NCBI GenBank assembly: GCA_034670065.1
Contig: JAXMOG010000002.1
Coordinates: 1-64,000, forward strand
From: Mesobacterium_A sp034670065
GTDB lineage: Bacteria; Pseudomonadota; Alphaproteobacteria; Rhodobacterales; Rhodobacteraceae
Length of the DNA: 64,000 bases
Reading direction: 5' to 3'
Part shown: positions 50,286 to 59,548 of the stretch, piece after piece
Layout of the letters: each line of letters begins with the position of its first letter
Numbering within the stretch: position 1 is the stretch's first letter
Translations under genes and position numbers: made by a program
Notes under the pieces: model-generated
Databases searched by the model: none
Told to the model about the DNA's origin: nothing
Seen by the model: only the letters and a program-made list of their open reading frames with translations

Positions 50286-51142
50286 TGGATTGGATTAATG
50301 CCATAATCCAAGGAGTTTTGTTGGGCGGTCTCTACGCGCTTTTTGCTGCGGGGTTGTCACTGATGTTTGGGATCATGCGGTTTGTAAACCTGGCGCATGG
50401 TGACTTCATCGTTGCCGGGGCGTTCGGGGCAATGGTGCTGGTCGAAATGACGGGGCTGAATCCGCTGTGGATGCTGTGTGTTGTTGTGCCCGTGATGGCC
50501 TTGGCTGGATACACCGGTCAACGGCTGGTTTTAAACCGCGTCGTTGGGCAAGATTTGTTGCCCTCCATTCTGGTTACATTCGGCTTTTCCGTCATTCTGC
50601 AAAACCTGATGCAAGAGGCGTTTTCTGCTGACAGTCGTCGGCTTAGCGCCGGGGCACTAGACACGGCATCGTTGTCTCTGGGTTCAGGGCTATCCATTGG
50701 GGCTGTGCCGCTTTTGATGTTCGTTGTCGCCATTGTCGTTTTGGGCGGTTTGAACTGGTTTTTCGCACACACCAATATGGGGCGATTACTGCGCGCCACT
50801 TCAGATGATCCCGAAATGATCGGGCTGATGGGTGCGGATCGGCGGCACATTTTTGGCGTTGCAATGCTGTTGGCCAGCGCGGTGGTTGGGATAGCAGCGG
50901 TTCTATTGGCCGTTAAGACCAATTTCGACCCAACAGCAGGGCCAATCCGGCTGTTGTTCGCATTTGAAGCAGTGATCATCGGCGGATTAGGTAGCCTGTG
51001 GGGCACGTTGATTGGCGGGGTCATTTTGGGGGTGTCACAAGGCATTGGCGCACAGATCGATCCTGGTTTTCAGATCTTGGCTGGCCATGTCGTCTTTCTC
51101 ATCATTTTGATCCTGCGTCCGCAGGGTCTGTTTCCACGCTAG
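50285..51142 (+). CDS. livH: Liv-type ABC transporter permease (LivH)
   Basis: Membrane protein of 285 residues from the ATG at 50285, sharing a base with the livF stop. About eight hydrophobic segments. LLGGLYALFAAGLSLMFGIMRFVNLAHGDF at residues 10-40 is diagnostic of LivH. TSDDPEMIGLMGADRRHIFGVA near 185 is the ATPase-contact loop. A longer reading from 50183 overlaps livF and is not used. Confidence 0.93.
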   Translation: MDWINAIIQGVLLGGLYALFAAGLSLMFGIMRFVNLAHGDFIVAGAFGAMVLVEMTGLNPLWMLCVVVPVMALAGYTGQRLVLNRVVGQDLLPSILVTFGFSVILQNLMQEAFSADSRRLSAGALDTASLSLGSGLSIGAVPLLMFVVAIVVLGGLNWFFAHTNMGRLLRATSDDPEMIGLMGADRRHIFGVAMLLASAVVGIAAVLLAVKTNFDPTAGPIRLLFAFEAVIIGGLGSLWGTLIGGVILGVSQGIGAQIDPGFQILAGHVVFLIILILRPQGLFPR

Positions 51143-51152
51143 GGGCGTCGGT

Positions 51153-52136
51153 ATGACCATGAACAACACGAACCTCTGGCGGTTTGCGCTTTTGATCCTT
51201 GTCGTTGGACCTTTGCTGTTCGGACCATATTGGGCGGATCGCGGCACCATGAGATTGTTGATCGAGGTGTTCTATTTTCTGGCGCTGGCGCAACTGTGGA
51301 ACCTGTTGGCAGGCTATTCCGGGCTAATCTCGGTTGGTCAGCAGGCCTTTGTTGGGCTTGGCGGATACATGATTTTTTCGCTCGCGATGTTTGCCGGCGT
51401 GCCTGTTCTTTGGGGTTTGCCACTGGCAGGAATTGCAACCGCGCTAATTGCATGGCCCACGGCGCTGATCGCGTTCCGCCTAACCGGCCCCTATTTCGCT
51501 ATCGGAACCTGGGTCATTGCCGAAGTATTCCGCCTTGGTTTTGCGCAGATCCCGGCGCTGGGCGGCGGATCAGGTATTTCGCTGCCCACTGCAATGGTCA
51601 AAGCGATGGCGGCAAACCGGGCCGCGCGTGAAAGTCTGACCTATTGGATCGCGTTGGGGCTGATGCTGGTTGTTTTGTTGGGCGTATGGCTTTTGATGCG
51701 CTCGAAAGTGGGGCTGGGCCTGTCAGCGCTGCGCGACAACGAAGAAGCTGCCGTCAGTGTCGGTGTCCGAACCCGACCGTTGAAATTTGTGGTCTACATT
51801 GGTGTTGCGGGCATGTCTGGAATGCTGGGCGCGCTGATTTTTCTGCAAAAGCTACGTATCACACCGGAGGCCGCGTTTTCTGTTAACGACTGGTCGGTCT
51901 TGGTAATCTTTATCGTTGTGATCGGTGGAATTGGATCTTTGGAAGGCCCAATTCTGGGCTGTATCCTGTTCTTTGTTCTGCGCGAATTCTTGGCCGATTT
52001 GGGAACCTGGTACATGGTCATTCTCGGCGTTGTGTCCGTTGCGATCATGTTGCTGGAACCGCGCGGTCTGTGGGGAATGATCACACGATACCGCCCAATG
52101 ACGCTGTTTCCGGTTTCAAGAAAGTCGGCAGGCTAA
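51153..52136 (+). CDS. livM: Liv-type ABC transporter permease (LivM)
   Basis: Membrane protein of 327 residues, the second permease of the importer. LAQLWNLLAGYSGLISVGQQAFVGLGGYM near residue 45-70 and LSALRDNEEAAVSVGVRTRPLKFVVY near 190 are LivM hallmarks. It starts 10 bases after livH and completes an SBP-LivGFHM set. The downstream gene is convergent, so the transcript ends here. Confidence 0.93.
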   Translation: MTMNNTNLWRFALLILVVGPLLFGPYWADRGTMRLLIEVFYFLALAQLWNLLAGYSGLISVGQQAFVGLGGYMIFSLAMFAGVPVLWGLPLAGIATALIAWPTALIAFRLTGPYFAIGTWVIAEVFRLGFAQIPALGGGSGISLPTAMVKAMAANRAARESLTYWIALGLMLVVLLGVWLLMRSKVGLGLSALRDNEEAAVSVGVRTRPLKFVVYIGVAGMSGMLGALIFLQKLRITPEAAFSVNDWSVLVIFIVVIGGIGSLEGPILGCILFFVLREFLADLGTWYMVILGVVSVAIMLLEPRGLWGMITRYRPMTLFPVSRKSAG

Positions 52137-52186
52137 GAGCAGGTCCACAACCGTGCGCTGGGTCAAAGACATGACGCAACGCATGC

Positions 52187-53092
52187 TCAAGAGTTGCGCA
52201 GCGCGGTGTAGGCTGCCTGCAAACCTTGAAGGGTAATGGTCTGTGCATCGGCCAATCGGGTTTGGACAAACTGGGCATCCAGTGCGGATTTGTACGCGTT
52301 TGAAAAGGCGGCATTTCCGATCAAGACCACCTCTTGCCCCAACCAATAGGGGCGCGCTGCGGCCAGTTCCAAGCCGATCAAAAAGCCGGACAGGCGCGAC
52401 TTTGCAATATGCGCCGGAAGCGACTGCAACAAGCTTTCGGCGCGTAGGGCAAACAGCTTGGCGGATATATCAGCAGGCCGCGCCATCGCGTCAGAGACGG
52501 CTTCTTCGAATGTGCTCTGATCCCATCCATCTGCTTGAACCGTGTGGCGCAAAACGGATTGCTTGCTGACCAGATCAAATAATTCGCCAGTCATGAATGT
52601 GCGGAAGCTGACAATCTCTTGTGCGCTGATATGGGCCCACTTGGTGTGAGTTCCAGGCAGACACAGGATGCCGTCAAATTCAGGTTCCACGGCCAAGAAG
52701 CCGGCGATCTGAGTTTCTTCACCGCGCATCACGTCCGGCTGACGTGATTGCTTTACACCCGGCAGTATGAAGACATCAAAACGCGCTGTCTTTAGCCGAA
52801 CCGCTTCGGCAGGGCCTGGCGCTTTGCAAGGCACTTCGACATAGGGGGCTTCTGTCCAACCTTGTTTGGCGCCCACCATTCCACAGCAGATCACCGGAAT
52901 GCGGCGGTCGGTCGGAAGATCGCCCAACAACTCCGTCAACGCCGGTTCAAACTGCGTTGGGGTTAGCTGACCCATGCCTTTATCGGATGTACGACTATCA
53001 AGCACGGTTCCATCGGCTTGCATCATCCAAAGCCGAAGCTGGGATGTCCCCCAATCAACCGCAACCCAATCGACCGATTTACTCTGGTGCAT
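52187..53092 (-). CDS. dgoK: 2-dehydro-3-deoxygalactonokinase
   Basis: Sugar-acid kinase of 301 residues that phosphorylates 2-keto-3-deoxy-galactonate in the DeLey-Doudoroff galactonate pathway. The start VAVDWGTSQLRLWMMQADG is typical, as are VICCGMVGAKQGWTEAPYVEVPCKAP near residue 70-95, LPGTHTKWAHI near 145 and FMTGELFDLVSKQSVL near 165. The aldolase partner (DgoA) is not next to it. It stands alone, convergent with the Liv importer and just downstream of the aminotransferase on the same strand. Confidence 0.9.
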   Translation of the reverse strand: MHQSKSVDWVAVDWGTSQLRLWMMQADGTVLDSRTSDKGMGQLTPTQFEPALTELLGDLPTDRRIPVICCGMVGAKQGWTEAPYVEVPCKAPGPAEAVRLKTARFDVFILPGVKQSRQPDVMRGEETQIAGFLAVEPEFDGILCLPGTHTKWAHISAQEIVSFRTFMTGELFDLVSKQSVLRHTVQADGWDQSTFEEAVSDAMARPADISAKLFALRAESLLQSLPAHIAKSRLSGFLIGLELAAARPYWLGQEVVLIGNAAFSNAYKSALDAQFVQTRLADAQTITLQGLQAAYTALRNS

Positions 53093-53168
53093 GTCGTGTT
53101 CCCCATTCTTGGCACAGGGTTAGCACCAACTAGCAGGCAGGAAAACCGTTCCGCGCCGGTTGTCTGTT

Positions 53169-54539
53169 TTAGCCCAAGACGGACTGAACCGCCTTTGTGG
53201 TTGCGGTAACGATTTGGTCGGCCTCGACCTTTGACAAGCAGAATGGTGGTGCAAATCCAAGAATGTCACCTTGTGGCATGGCGCGTCCTATCACGCCCTC
53301 AGACAGCAATGCGCTGGCAATCTGTGGCCCGATTTTCTGTGATGCATCAAAGAACGCGCGATCCGTCTTGTCTTTCACGAATTCCACGGCGCAAAGCATC
53401 CCCTCGCCACGCACGTCACCGACATGGGCGTGATCCCCTAGTGCATCTGACATTGCAGCATTCAGATATTGACCCACAGACCCCGCGTTCTGAATCAAAC
53501 CAAGCTTGTCTATCAACTGCAAATTCGCGACACCTGCAGCAGCGGCGATTGGGTGTGCGGAATAGGTCCAGCCGTGGCCAATGGGCCCGTTTTCATCTGT
53601 GCCTTGCTCCAGAACCTTCCACATCTTGTCCGAAACGATACTGCCCGACAACGGCGCATAGGCCGATGTCAGCCCTTTGGCGATTGTGATCAGGTCAGGC
53701 TTCATTCCGTAGTGGGTGGAACCAAACATACTGCCGGTTCGGCCAAAACCTGTGACCACTTCGTCTGCGACCAACAGGATGTCGTGCTTTGTCAGAACCT
53801 GTTGGATAGCGTCCCAGTATCCCGCCGGTGGTGGAACGATCCCACCTGTGCCAAGTACCGGTTCGCCGATAAAGGCAGCAATTGTATCCGCACCTTCTTT
53901 TTCGATTAGTTCTTCCAGTTTGGCCACGCAATGTGCGACGAAGGCTGTTTCGGACATATCCAAATCCGGCCGCCGGTAGTAATAGGGCGCTTCGGTGTGG
54001 ATCACTTGTGCCAACGGGAGGTCGAATTTTTTGTGGAACAGCTCAAGCCCGGTCAACGAGCCTGTGACCAGCCCTGAACCGTGATAACCGCGCCAACGGC
54101 TGATGATTTTTTTCTTTTCCGGGCGGCCCAGAATGTTGTTGTAGTACCAGATCAGTTTGACATTGGTTTCGTTGGCATCAGAGCCGGACAAGCCAAAATA
54201 CACCTTTGACATGTTGTCGGGCGCGCGGTCCAAAACCATGTGGGCCAAGGTGATAGAGGCTTCGGTACTATGGCCTGCATAAGCATGGTAATACGCCAGC
54301 TCCCGTGCCTGATCGGCAATGGCTTCGGCAATTTCCTGACGCCCGTAGCCGACGTTCACGCAATAAAGTCCAGCAAACCCATCCAGCAGCTGGTTGCCAT
54401 CGCGATCTTCGACAAACACACCTTTTGCGGTTTTCATGATCCGGCTGGGGCTTTCGCCGCGTGCATGCTGTGCCAAATGTGTAGACGGATGAAAAAAGTT
54501 CTCTCGATCCCATTTATCCAGCTGATCATTGGTACGCAT
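53169..54539 (-). CDS. Class III aminotransferase (ectoine-degradation DoeD-like)
   Basis: PLP enzyme of about 456 residues from the ATG at 54539, which has an AAAGGA site. SGSDANETNVKLIWYYNN near residue 120 binds PLP phosphate, the glycine loop HGSGLVTGSLTGL is near 155, DEVVTGFGRTG with the PLP-ring aspartate is near 258 and the Schiff-base lysine is in TIAKGLTSAYAPLSG near 287. Omega-aminotransferases use diverse amines; beside an ectoine hydrolase and an AsnC regulator, 2,4-diaminobutyrate is the likely donor (DoeD role). Direct proof of substrate is not in the sequence. Confidence 0.88.
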   Translation of the reverse strand: MRTNDQLDKWDRENFFHPSTHLAQHARGESPSRIMKTAKGVFVEDRDGNQLLDGFAGLYCVNVGYGRQEIAEAIADQARELAYYHAYAGHSTEASITLAHMVLDRAPDNMSKVYFGLSGSDANETNVKLIWYYNNILGRPEKKKIISRWRGYHGSGLVTGSLTGLELFHKKFDLPLAQVIHTEAPYYYRRPDLDMSETAFVAHCVAKLEELIEKEGADTIAAFIGEPVLGTGGIVPPPAGYWDAIQQVLTKHDILLVADEVVTGFGRTGSMFGSTHYGMKPDLITIAKGLTSAYAPLSGSIVSDKMWKVLEQGTDENGPIGHGWTYSAHPIAAAAGVANLQLIDKLGLIQNAGSVGQYLNAAMSDALGDHAHVGDVRGEGMLCAVEFVKDKTDRAFFDASQKIGPQIASALLSEGVIGRAMPQGDILGFAPPFCLSKVEADQIVTATTKAVQSVLG

Positions 54540-54686
54540 GCGTGTTTCCTTTGTATTTGCCACGCGTTGTCACAAAATCGCGCATCGTGGGTTTCGTTAT
54601 CTAGGCGGGAACATACAGAAATGTAGCAGAGAAAAAGGCCAATTCGCCGGATCAAAAGCCGGTAATGGACTGAAATCCAGCACGTT

Positions 54687-55172
54687 TCAGTCCAAATGGT
54701 CTGACAGCAGATGCAGCGGCGGTAACCCGTCGCCCTTAACCTGCTTTGTCACCACATAGGTGAAATATCGGGCGATGCCGATGCGCGCATCCAACAGTTC
54801 ATCTATCAGTTGTTGATAGCTTTCGATGTCCCGAGTGACGATCTGTAGTAGGTAATCGAACCCGCCGCCCAATGCCCAGCACGCGCTGACTTCTTCATGT
54901 TTGCCGAGGCTTACTTCAAAGGTCTGAAACGACGCTTTTGTGTGTTCAGACAGTTCAACCACAACAAAAATTGTGACATGCGGCCCCAGCTTGCGCAGAT
55001 TGATCTGAGCGCGATATCCTTCGATCAGACCAGCGTTTTCCAGTTTTTTCAAACGATCCCAGGTGGGAGTCTGCGATAGGCCGATCCGTTCGGCCAAGGC
55101 CGCTTTTGACAGTCGTCCTTCGCGTGCCAACACACGCAGGATCTTTAGGTCTCTGTCATCAAGTTGCTTCAT
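54687..55172 (-). CDS. Lrp/AsnC-family regulator (DoeX-like)
   Basis: Protein of 161 residues. The helix-turn-helix is DRDLKILRVLAREGRLSKAALAERIGLSQTPTWDRLKKLENAGLI, over residues 5-50. The C-terminal half is the RAM/AsnC ligand-binding fold, with VSACWALGGGFDYLLQIVTRDIESYQQLIDELL near 100-135. In ectoine-degradation clusters an AsnC/Lrp protein (DoeX or AsnC) is a regular member. It is divergent from the ectoine hydrolase gene with about 140 bases between, where its operator should lie. Confidence 0.9.
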   Translation of the reverse strand: MKQLDDRDLKILRVLAREGRLSKAALAERIGLSQTPTWDRLKKLENAGLIEGYRAQINLRKLGPHVTIFVVVELSEHTKASFQTFEVSLGKHEEVSACWALGGGFDYLLQIVTRDIESYQQLIDELLDARIGIARYFTYVVTKQVKGDGLPPLHLLSDHLD

Positions 55173-55313
55173 GCCGCGACCTTACGCGGATCGCGGTGGA
55201 CCTGCACCCAGATATAGCGAATTTGATTGACGCGCCGGGGTCACGCATTCTCAATGGCCAAAGCAGCGTACCAATTGGGCAGCGCTGATCTTTCCACAAA
55301 CGTGAGTAGCCGA

Positions 55314-56498
55314 ATGCCAGTAGAAAACGCGCCCTTTTCGCAAGCGGAGTATGATCGCCGTATTGGCCTGACGCGAGACGCGATGGGCAAGGCCGGAATC
55401 GACGTGCTGTTCATCACGAACCCGTCGAATATTTTTTGGCTAACAGGCTATGATGGTTGGTCATTCTACGTGCACCAAGGTGTTATCCTGACGATGGAAG
55501 GCGCGCCGTTTTGGTGGGGAAGGATGCAAGATGCCAATGGCGCGCGCCGCACTGTCTGGATGGAAAACGAACAGATCCTTTATTACGAAGACCGGTTCAT
55601 TCAGGCGAAGGATATTCATCCGATGCAGGACCTGGCCTCTCATCTGTGTGATCTGGGGTTTGGCGGCAAACGCATCGGTTTGGAGATGGAGACCTATTTC
55701 TTCACTGCGCGCGCCTTTTCTACCTTGTCGGCCGAGATGTCCGCGGCAAGCTTTGTTGATGCCTCGACTTTGGTGAATTGGAACCGGCTGATCAAATCGG
55801 GCGAAGAGCTGGATTTCATGCGCCGGGCAGCGCGCATTTCAGAACGGGTGATCGCGCAAGCGATCGAAATTGCCGAACCGGGGATGCGCAAGAATGACTT
55901 GGTCGGTGAATTGTGCCGAACAGCGATCAGGGGCGATGGCGATAGTTGGGGGGACTATCCGGCCATTATGCCGTTGTTGCCGTCTGGTGCCGATGCCTCG
56001 GCGCCGCATCTGACGTGGAATGGAGATGAATTGAAGACTGGTGAGGCGACATTCATCGAGCAATCAGGCTGCTACCGTCGTTATCATGCGCCGCTTTGCC
56101 GGACCATTTTCTTTGGCAAACCACCGCAATTTATGGCCGATGCCGCCCAAGCACTGACCGAAGGGTTGAATGCCGGTATCGAAATGGCCGTTCCAGGGAA
56201 TCGTGCTTGCGATATCGCCGGTGCCTTGGAAGCAGAAATGCGCAAAGTCGGGATCGAACGCCCCAACCGATGTGGCTATGCTGTCGGCTTGTCTTACCCT
56301 CCGGATTGGGGCGAACATACCGTGTCACTGCGGGCGATAGATGAAACGGTTTTGAAGCCTGGTATGACGTTTCACTTCATGCCGGGGCTCTGGATGGATG
56401 ATTGGGGGTTGGAGACAACCGAAACCATTCTGATCCGGGAACAGGGCCCAGCAGAAACACTGTGCAATGTGCCCCGCAAACTGTTTGTGAAAGATTGA
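55314..56498 (+). CDS. doeA: Ectoine hydrolase (M24 family, DoeA/EutD type)
   Basis: Protein of 394 residues from the ATG at 55314. Ectoine hydrolase opens the tetrahydropyrimidine ring of ectoine to N-acetyl-2,4-diaminobutyrates. The M24 (creatinase-like) fold shows ITNPSNIFWLTGYDGWSFYVHQ near residue 37-58, which is the DoeA-type signature, RTVWMENEQ near 80, LLPSGADASAPHLTWNGDEL near 225, and the C-terminal YPPDWGEHTVSLR near 332 and MTFHFMPGLWMDDWGLETTET near 355. Metal-ligand positions of true aminopeptidases appear altered, as in the family. The M20 deacetylase starts six bases after its stop. Confidence 0.88.
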   Translation: MPVENAPFSQAEYDRRIGLTRDAMGKAGIDVLFITNPSNIFWLTGYDGWSFYVHQGVILTMEGAPFWWGRMQDANGARRTVWMENEQILYYEDRFIQAKDIHPMQDLASHLCDLGFGGKRIGLEMETYFFTARAFSTLSAEMSAASFVDASTLVNWNRLIKSGEELDFMRRAARISERVIAQAIEIAEPGMRKNDLVGELCRTAIRGDGDSWGDYPAIMPLLPSGADASAPHLTWNGDELKTGEATFIEQSGCYRRYHAPLCRTIFFGKPPQFMADAAQALTEGLNAGIEMAVPGNRACDIAGALEAEMRKVGIERPNRCGYAVGLSYPPDWGEHTVSLRAIDETVLKPGMTFHFMPGLWMDDWGLETTETILIREQGPAETLCNVPRKLFVKD

Positions 56499-56503
56499 CC
56501 TAC

Positions 56504-57670
56504 ATGTCTGACCTCGCCCGTTGCCGTGCAATCCTGGCCGATCTGGTGGCTTTTCCAACAGTTTCTACTGACAGTAATTTGGATGCAATTTCCTATATGG
56601 CAGAGATTCTGGGCCGGGCCGGTGCACAGGTCGATGTGATGAAAGACCCAAGTGGGCAAAAGGCCAATTTGTTCGCAACCCTTGGGCCCAACATTTCCGG
56701 GGGGCTTGTTCTTTCAGGGCATTCTGATGTGGTGCCGGTGCTTGATCAGGATTGGACCTCTGATCCATTTGAAATGGTAGAGCGTGACGGAAAACTTTTC
56801 GGTCGCGGCACATGTGACATGAAGGGTTTTATTGCCGCCTGCTTGACCAAGGTCGATCGGCTGAAAGATGCAGCAACCCATCGACCAATCCATTTTGCCT
56901 TTACTCATGATGAAGAAGTCGGATGCCTTGGCGCGCAAGAATTGGTGGCCCATCTGAAAAAGCAAAAAGTGCTTCCTGCATTGGCAATTATTGGCGAGCC
57001 AACAGAGATGCGGGTGATCGAAGGGCACAAGGGTTGCTGCGAATACACTGTCCGATTCACAGGGGATGAAGGGCACGGTTCATCTCCGCACAAGGGGGTC
57101 AATGCTGTCGAAGCCGCCGCGCGGTATATTGGGAAACTGCTGGAGTTGCGCCAAGAGCTTATTTCGCGCTGCCCTGAGCTTTCACCTTTTGATCCGCCGT
57201 ATACGACAATCAACATTGGTGGGCTACACGGAGGTGTGGCGCATAACGTGATTGCCGGGAAAGCAACGCTTGAATGGGAAATGCGCCCGGTTCAGCAATC
57301 AGATCTACGCTTTGTCAAAGCTGAAGTGGCGGCGTTTTGTTCCGATGTGTTGCTGCCAGAGATGCGCGCGGTTGCGGCCCATGCAAATATCGAAACCGAA
57401 ACAATTGGCGAAGTTATTGGTCTGGAACCAATGGATGAAAACGCGGCGCGTGACTTGGTTTACCAATTAACCGGGGCCAACCACGCGTCATGTGTCCCCT
57501 TTGGAACCGAAGCCGGGTTGTTTCAATCAATCGGGCTGGATGCAGTGTTGTGTGGTCCGGGATCAATTGATCAGGCGCATAGACCTGACGAATTTGTATC
57601 ACTGGACCAATTGGATCAGTGCCTGACGATGCTGGATCGTTTGGCAGAGGATGGCGCAAGGGCTGGCTAG
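56504..57670 (+). CDS. M20 deacetylase (ArgE-like, DoeB2-type candidate)
   Basis: Protein of 388 residues. Metal-dependent deacylase: LVLSGHSDVVPV near residue 67 with the first metal histidine, GRGTCDMKGFIA near 102 with the aspartate, FTHDEEVGCLGAQ near 132 with catalytic and metal glutamates, IGEPTEM near 165, and a dimerisation region around 175-285. It resembles acetylornithine deacetylase. Just downstream of ectoine hydrolase it probably removes the acetyl group of N-acetyl-2,4-diaminobutyrate (the role called DoeB2 in some genomes), in place of the usual aspartoacylase-type DoeB. Ornithine use remains possible. Confidence 0.88.
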   Translation: MSDLARCRAILADLVAFPTVSTDSNLDAISYMAEILGRAGAQVDVMKDPSGQKANLFATLGPNISGGLVLSGHSDVVPVLDQDWTSDPFEMVERDGKLFGRGTCDMKGFIAACLTKVDRLKDAATHRPIHFAFTHDEEVGCLGAQELVAHLKKQKVLPALAIIGEPTEMRVIEGHKGCCEYTVRFTGDEGHGSSPHKGVNAVEAAARYIGKLLELRQELISRCPELSPFDPPYTTINIGGLHGGVAHNVIAGKATLEWEMRPVQQSDLRFVKAEVAAFCSDVLLPEMRAVAAHANIETETIGEVIGLEPMDENAARDLVYQLTGANHASCVPFGTEAGLFQSIGLDAVLCGPGSIDQAHRPDEFVSLDQLDQCLTMLDRLAEDGARAG

Positions 57671-57674
57671 ACGG

Positions 57675-58244
57675 TCAAAGCCCGGCCAATCCACCTTTTA
57701 TGAAGCGTGAGGCGAGAGCAGCATATTCCGAACGGGACAATCCGCGCCTCGGTCGGTGCCACATGTAAAACCAATTCAAAATGCCAAAAACAGTCATGGT
57801 CGCGGCACGCAGTTCATCCCCATGTAAATCAGGCCGCTCTTTTTGCAACGCCGCAGCCATCTGGTTTACCAAATGCCGTTGCGCGTTGATCAAAGGGACC
57901 TTTTGTTCATCTGGCAGCGCTTGCAGTGCCTCCAGTTGCAATTTGTGTTCCGCATCTGCGTCGGCATAGGCCTCAAGTATCGCGGTAACCAAGTCCGGCA
58001 ATCCGCCGGGCACGGCGCTATCGACCACTGAAACCAACTGGCCAAGATGTGCGTTCAGGATATCGAAAAGCAGTGCCTCTTTGCTCTCGTAGTAGTGATA
58101 GATCAGTGCTTTGGACACACCGCAGTGTTTGGCGGCAGACGTCATGGACGCGCGATCAAACCCATGGCGTGCAAAATATTCAGCGGCGCCCTTGCGCAGG
58201 GCGGCGCGTTTTTGGTCGTGATCCTTGGCAATTCCGCGGGGCAT
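57675..58244 (-). CDS. TetR-family regulator of the paa genes (PaaR-like)
   Basis: Protein of about 189 residues from the ATG at 58244, which overlaps the stop of paaK (TGATG). The N-terminal helix-turn-helix is AAEYFARHGFDRASMTSAAKHCGVSKALIYHYYESKEALLFDIL, over residues 18-62. The rest is an all-helical ligand-binding domain ending FYMWHRPRRGLSRSEYAALASRF, a typical tail of paa-cluster TetR proteins. Regulators of this kind often respond to phenylacetyl-CoA. It ends the paaI-paaK-tetR operon. Confidence 0.88.
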   Translation of the reverse strand: MPRGIAKDHDQKRAALRKGAAEYFARHGFDRASMTSAAKHCGVSKALIYHYYESKEALLFDILNAHLGQLVSVVDSAVPGGLPDLVTAILEAYADADAEHKLQLEALQALPDEQKVPLINAQRHLVNQMAAALQKERPDLHGDELRAATMTVFGILNWFYMWHRPRRGLSRSEYAALASRFIKGGLAGL

Positions 58245-59548
58245 CAGCTTTTCGATCTTGTGTCGATGATCCGCACGGCCTTGCCTTGGCTGCGTTCGAC
58301 GGTGCCGGGTTCCGCAACATCGACAATCACCGTTACGCCCACGCTTTCCTTTATTCGCGCGGCAAGCGTGGGTCCAGATTCGCCCATCTTGTGTTCTTGG
58401 CCCGGCAAACACTCGACCTTCACTTTCATATCATCTCGTGGGCCGTTGCTGCTTAACTCGATCTGAAAATGCGGCGACAGGCTGGTCACCGTCAGGATCT
58501 GTTCTTCGATCTGAGTGGGGAACACGTTTACCCCGCGCAGGATCATCATGTCGTCCGAACGCCCTGTCACCTTTTCCATACGTCGCATGGTGCGGGCGGT
58601 GCCGGGCAACAAACGGGTCAGATCGCGGGTACGATACCGAATGATCGGAAAGGCCTCTTTGGTCAGCGACGTGAACACCAGTTCACCCAATTCCCCGTCT
58701 GGCAGCACCTCGCCGGTGACTGGATCGATGATTTCGGGATAGAAATGATCTTCCCAGATATGCAGCCCATCTTTGGTTTCGACACATTCATTGGCCACGC
58801 CTGGGCCCATCACCTCTGATAGGCCGTAGATATCGACAGCATGCATGTCGAACGCCTCTTCGATTTGGCTGCGCATCGCGTTGGTCCATGGCTCCGCGCC
58901 AAAGATACCAACCTGCAACGAGGATTGGCGCGGGTCTAAGCCTTGTTTGGCATATTCGTCCAAAATTGACAGAGCGTAAGACGGCGTAACAGTAATGCCG
59001 GTTGGTTTGAAATCTTCGATCAGACGCACTTGCCGTCCTGTCATCCCACCCGAAACCGGAACTGTGGTCAAACCCAATGCATCGGAGCCCAAATTGATGC
59101 CCAACCCGCCTGTGAAAAGGCCATATCCATAGGCGTTGTGCAGCAGATCACCGGGCCGCAAACCACTGGCGCGCAGTGATCGGGCAACGACACTGCCCCA
59201 GGTGTCCAGATCATTCTTTGTATAGCCCACAACGGTTGGCTGTCCGGTTGTGCCGGACGACGCATGAATGCGCGCAACTTGGTCACGGGGAACGGCGAAC
59301 ATTCCGAACGGGTAATTGTCTCGCAGGTCGGTTTTGACCGTAAACGGGAATTTGGAAAGGTCACTAAGGCTGGTCAGGTCATCGGGGTGAACACCGGCCG
59401 CGTCGAACGCCGTTTTGTAATGCGGCACGTTCTCATAGGCGTGGCGCAACGACCACTTCATCCGTTTCAACTGTAGTGAACCGATTTCGTCATGAGAGGC
59501 GATTTCTATCGGATCCAAATCAGCTTTTTGGGGTGTCAAATCTTTCAC
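58244..59548 (-). CDS. paaK: Phenylacetate-CoA ligase
   Basis: Enzyme of 434 residues that activates phenylacetate to phenylacetyl-CoA. Motifs: LKRMKWSLRHAYENVPHYK at residue 27, FPFTVKTDLRDNYPFG near 68, the P-loop-like IHASSGTTGQPTVVGYT near 93, SLQVGIFGAEPWTNAMR near 210, DIYGLSEVMGPGVA near 235 and KVTGRSDDMMILRGVNVFPTQIE near 330, all as in PaaK. It overlaps paaI by four bases and the TetR gene by one base, so the three form one operon. Confidence 0.95.
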   Translation of the reverse strand: MKDLTPQKADLDPIEIASHDEIGSLQLKRMKWSLRHAYENVPHYKTAFDAAGVHPDDLTSLSDLSKFPFTVKTDLRDNYPFGMFAVPRDQVARIHASSGTTGQPTVVGYTKNDLDTWGSVVARSLRASGLRPGDLLHNAYGYGLFTGGLGINLGSDALGLTTVPVSGGMTGRQVRLIEDFKPTGITVTPSYALSILDEYAKQGLDPRQSSLQVGIFGAEPWTNAMRSQIEEAFDMHAVDIYGLSEVMGPGVANECVETKDGLHIWEDHFYPEIIDPVTGEVLPDGELGELVFTSLTKEAFPIIRYRTRDLTRLLPGTARTMRRMEKVTGRSDDMMILRGVNVFPTQIEEQILTVTSLSPHFQIELSSNGPRDDMKVKVECLPGQEHKMGESGPTLAARIKESVGVTVIVDVAEPGTVERSQGKAVRIIDTRSKS

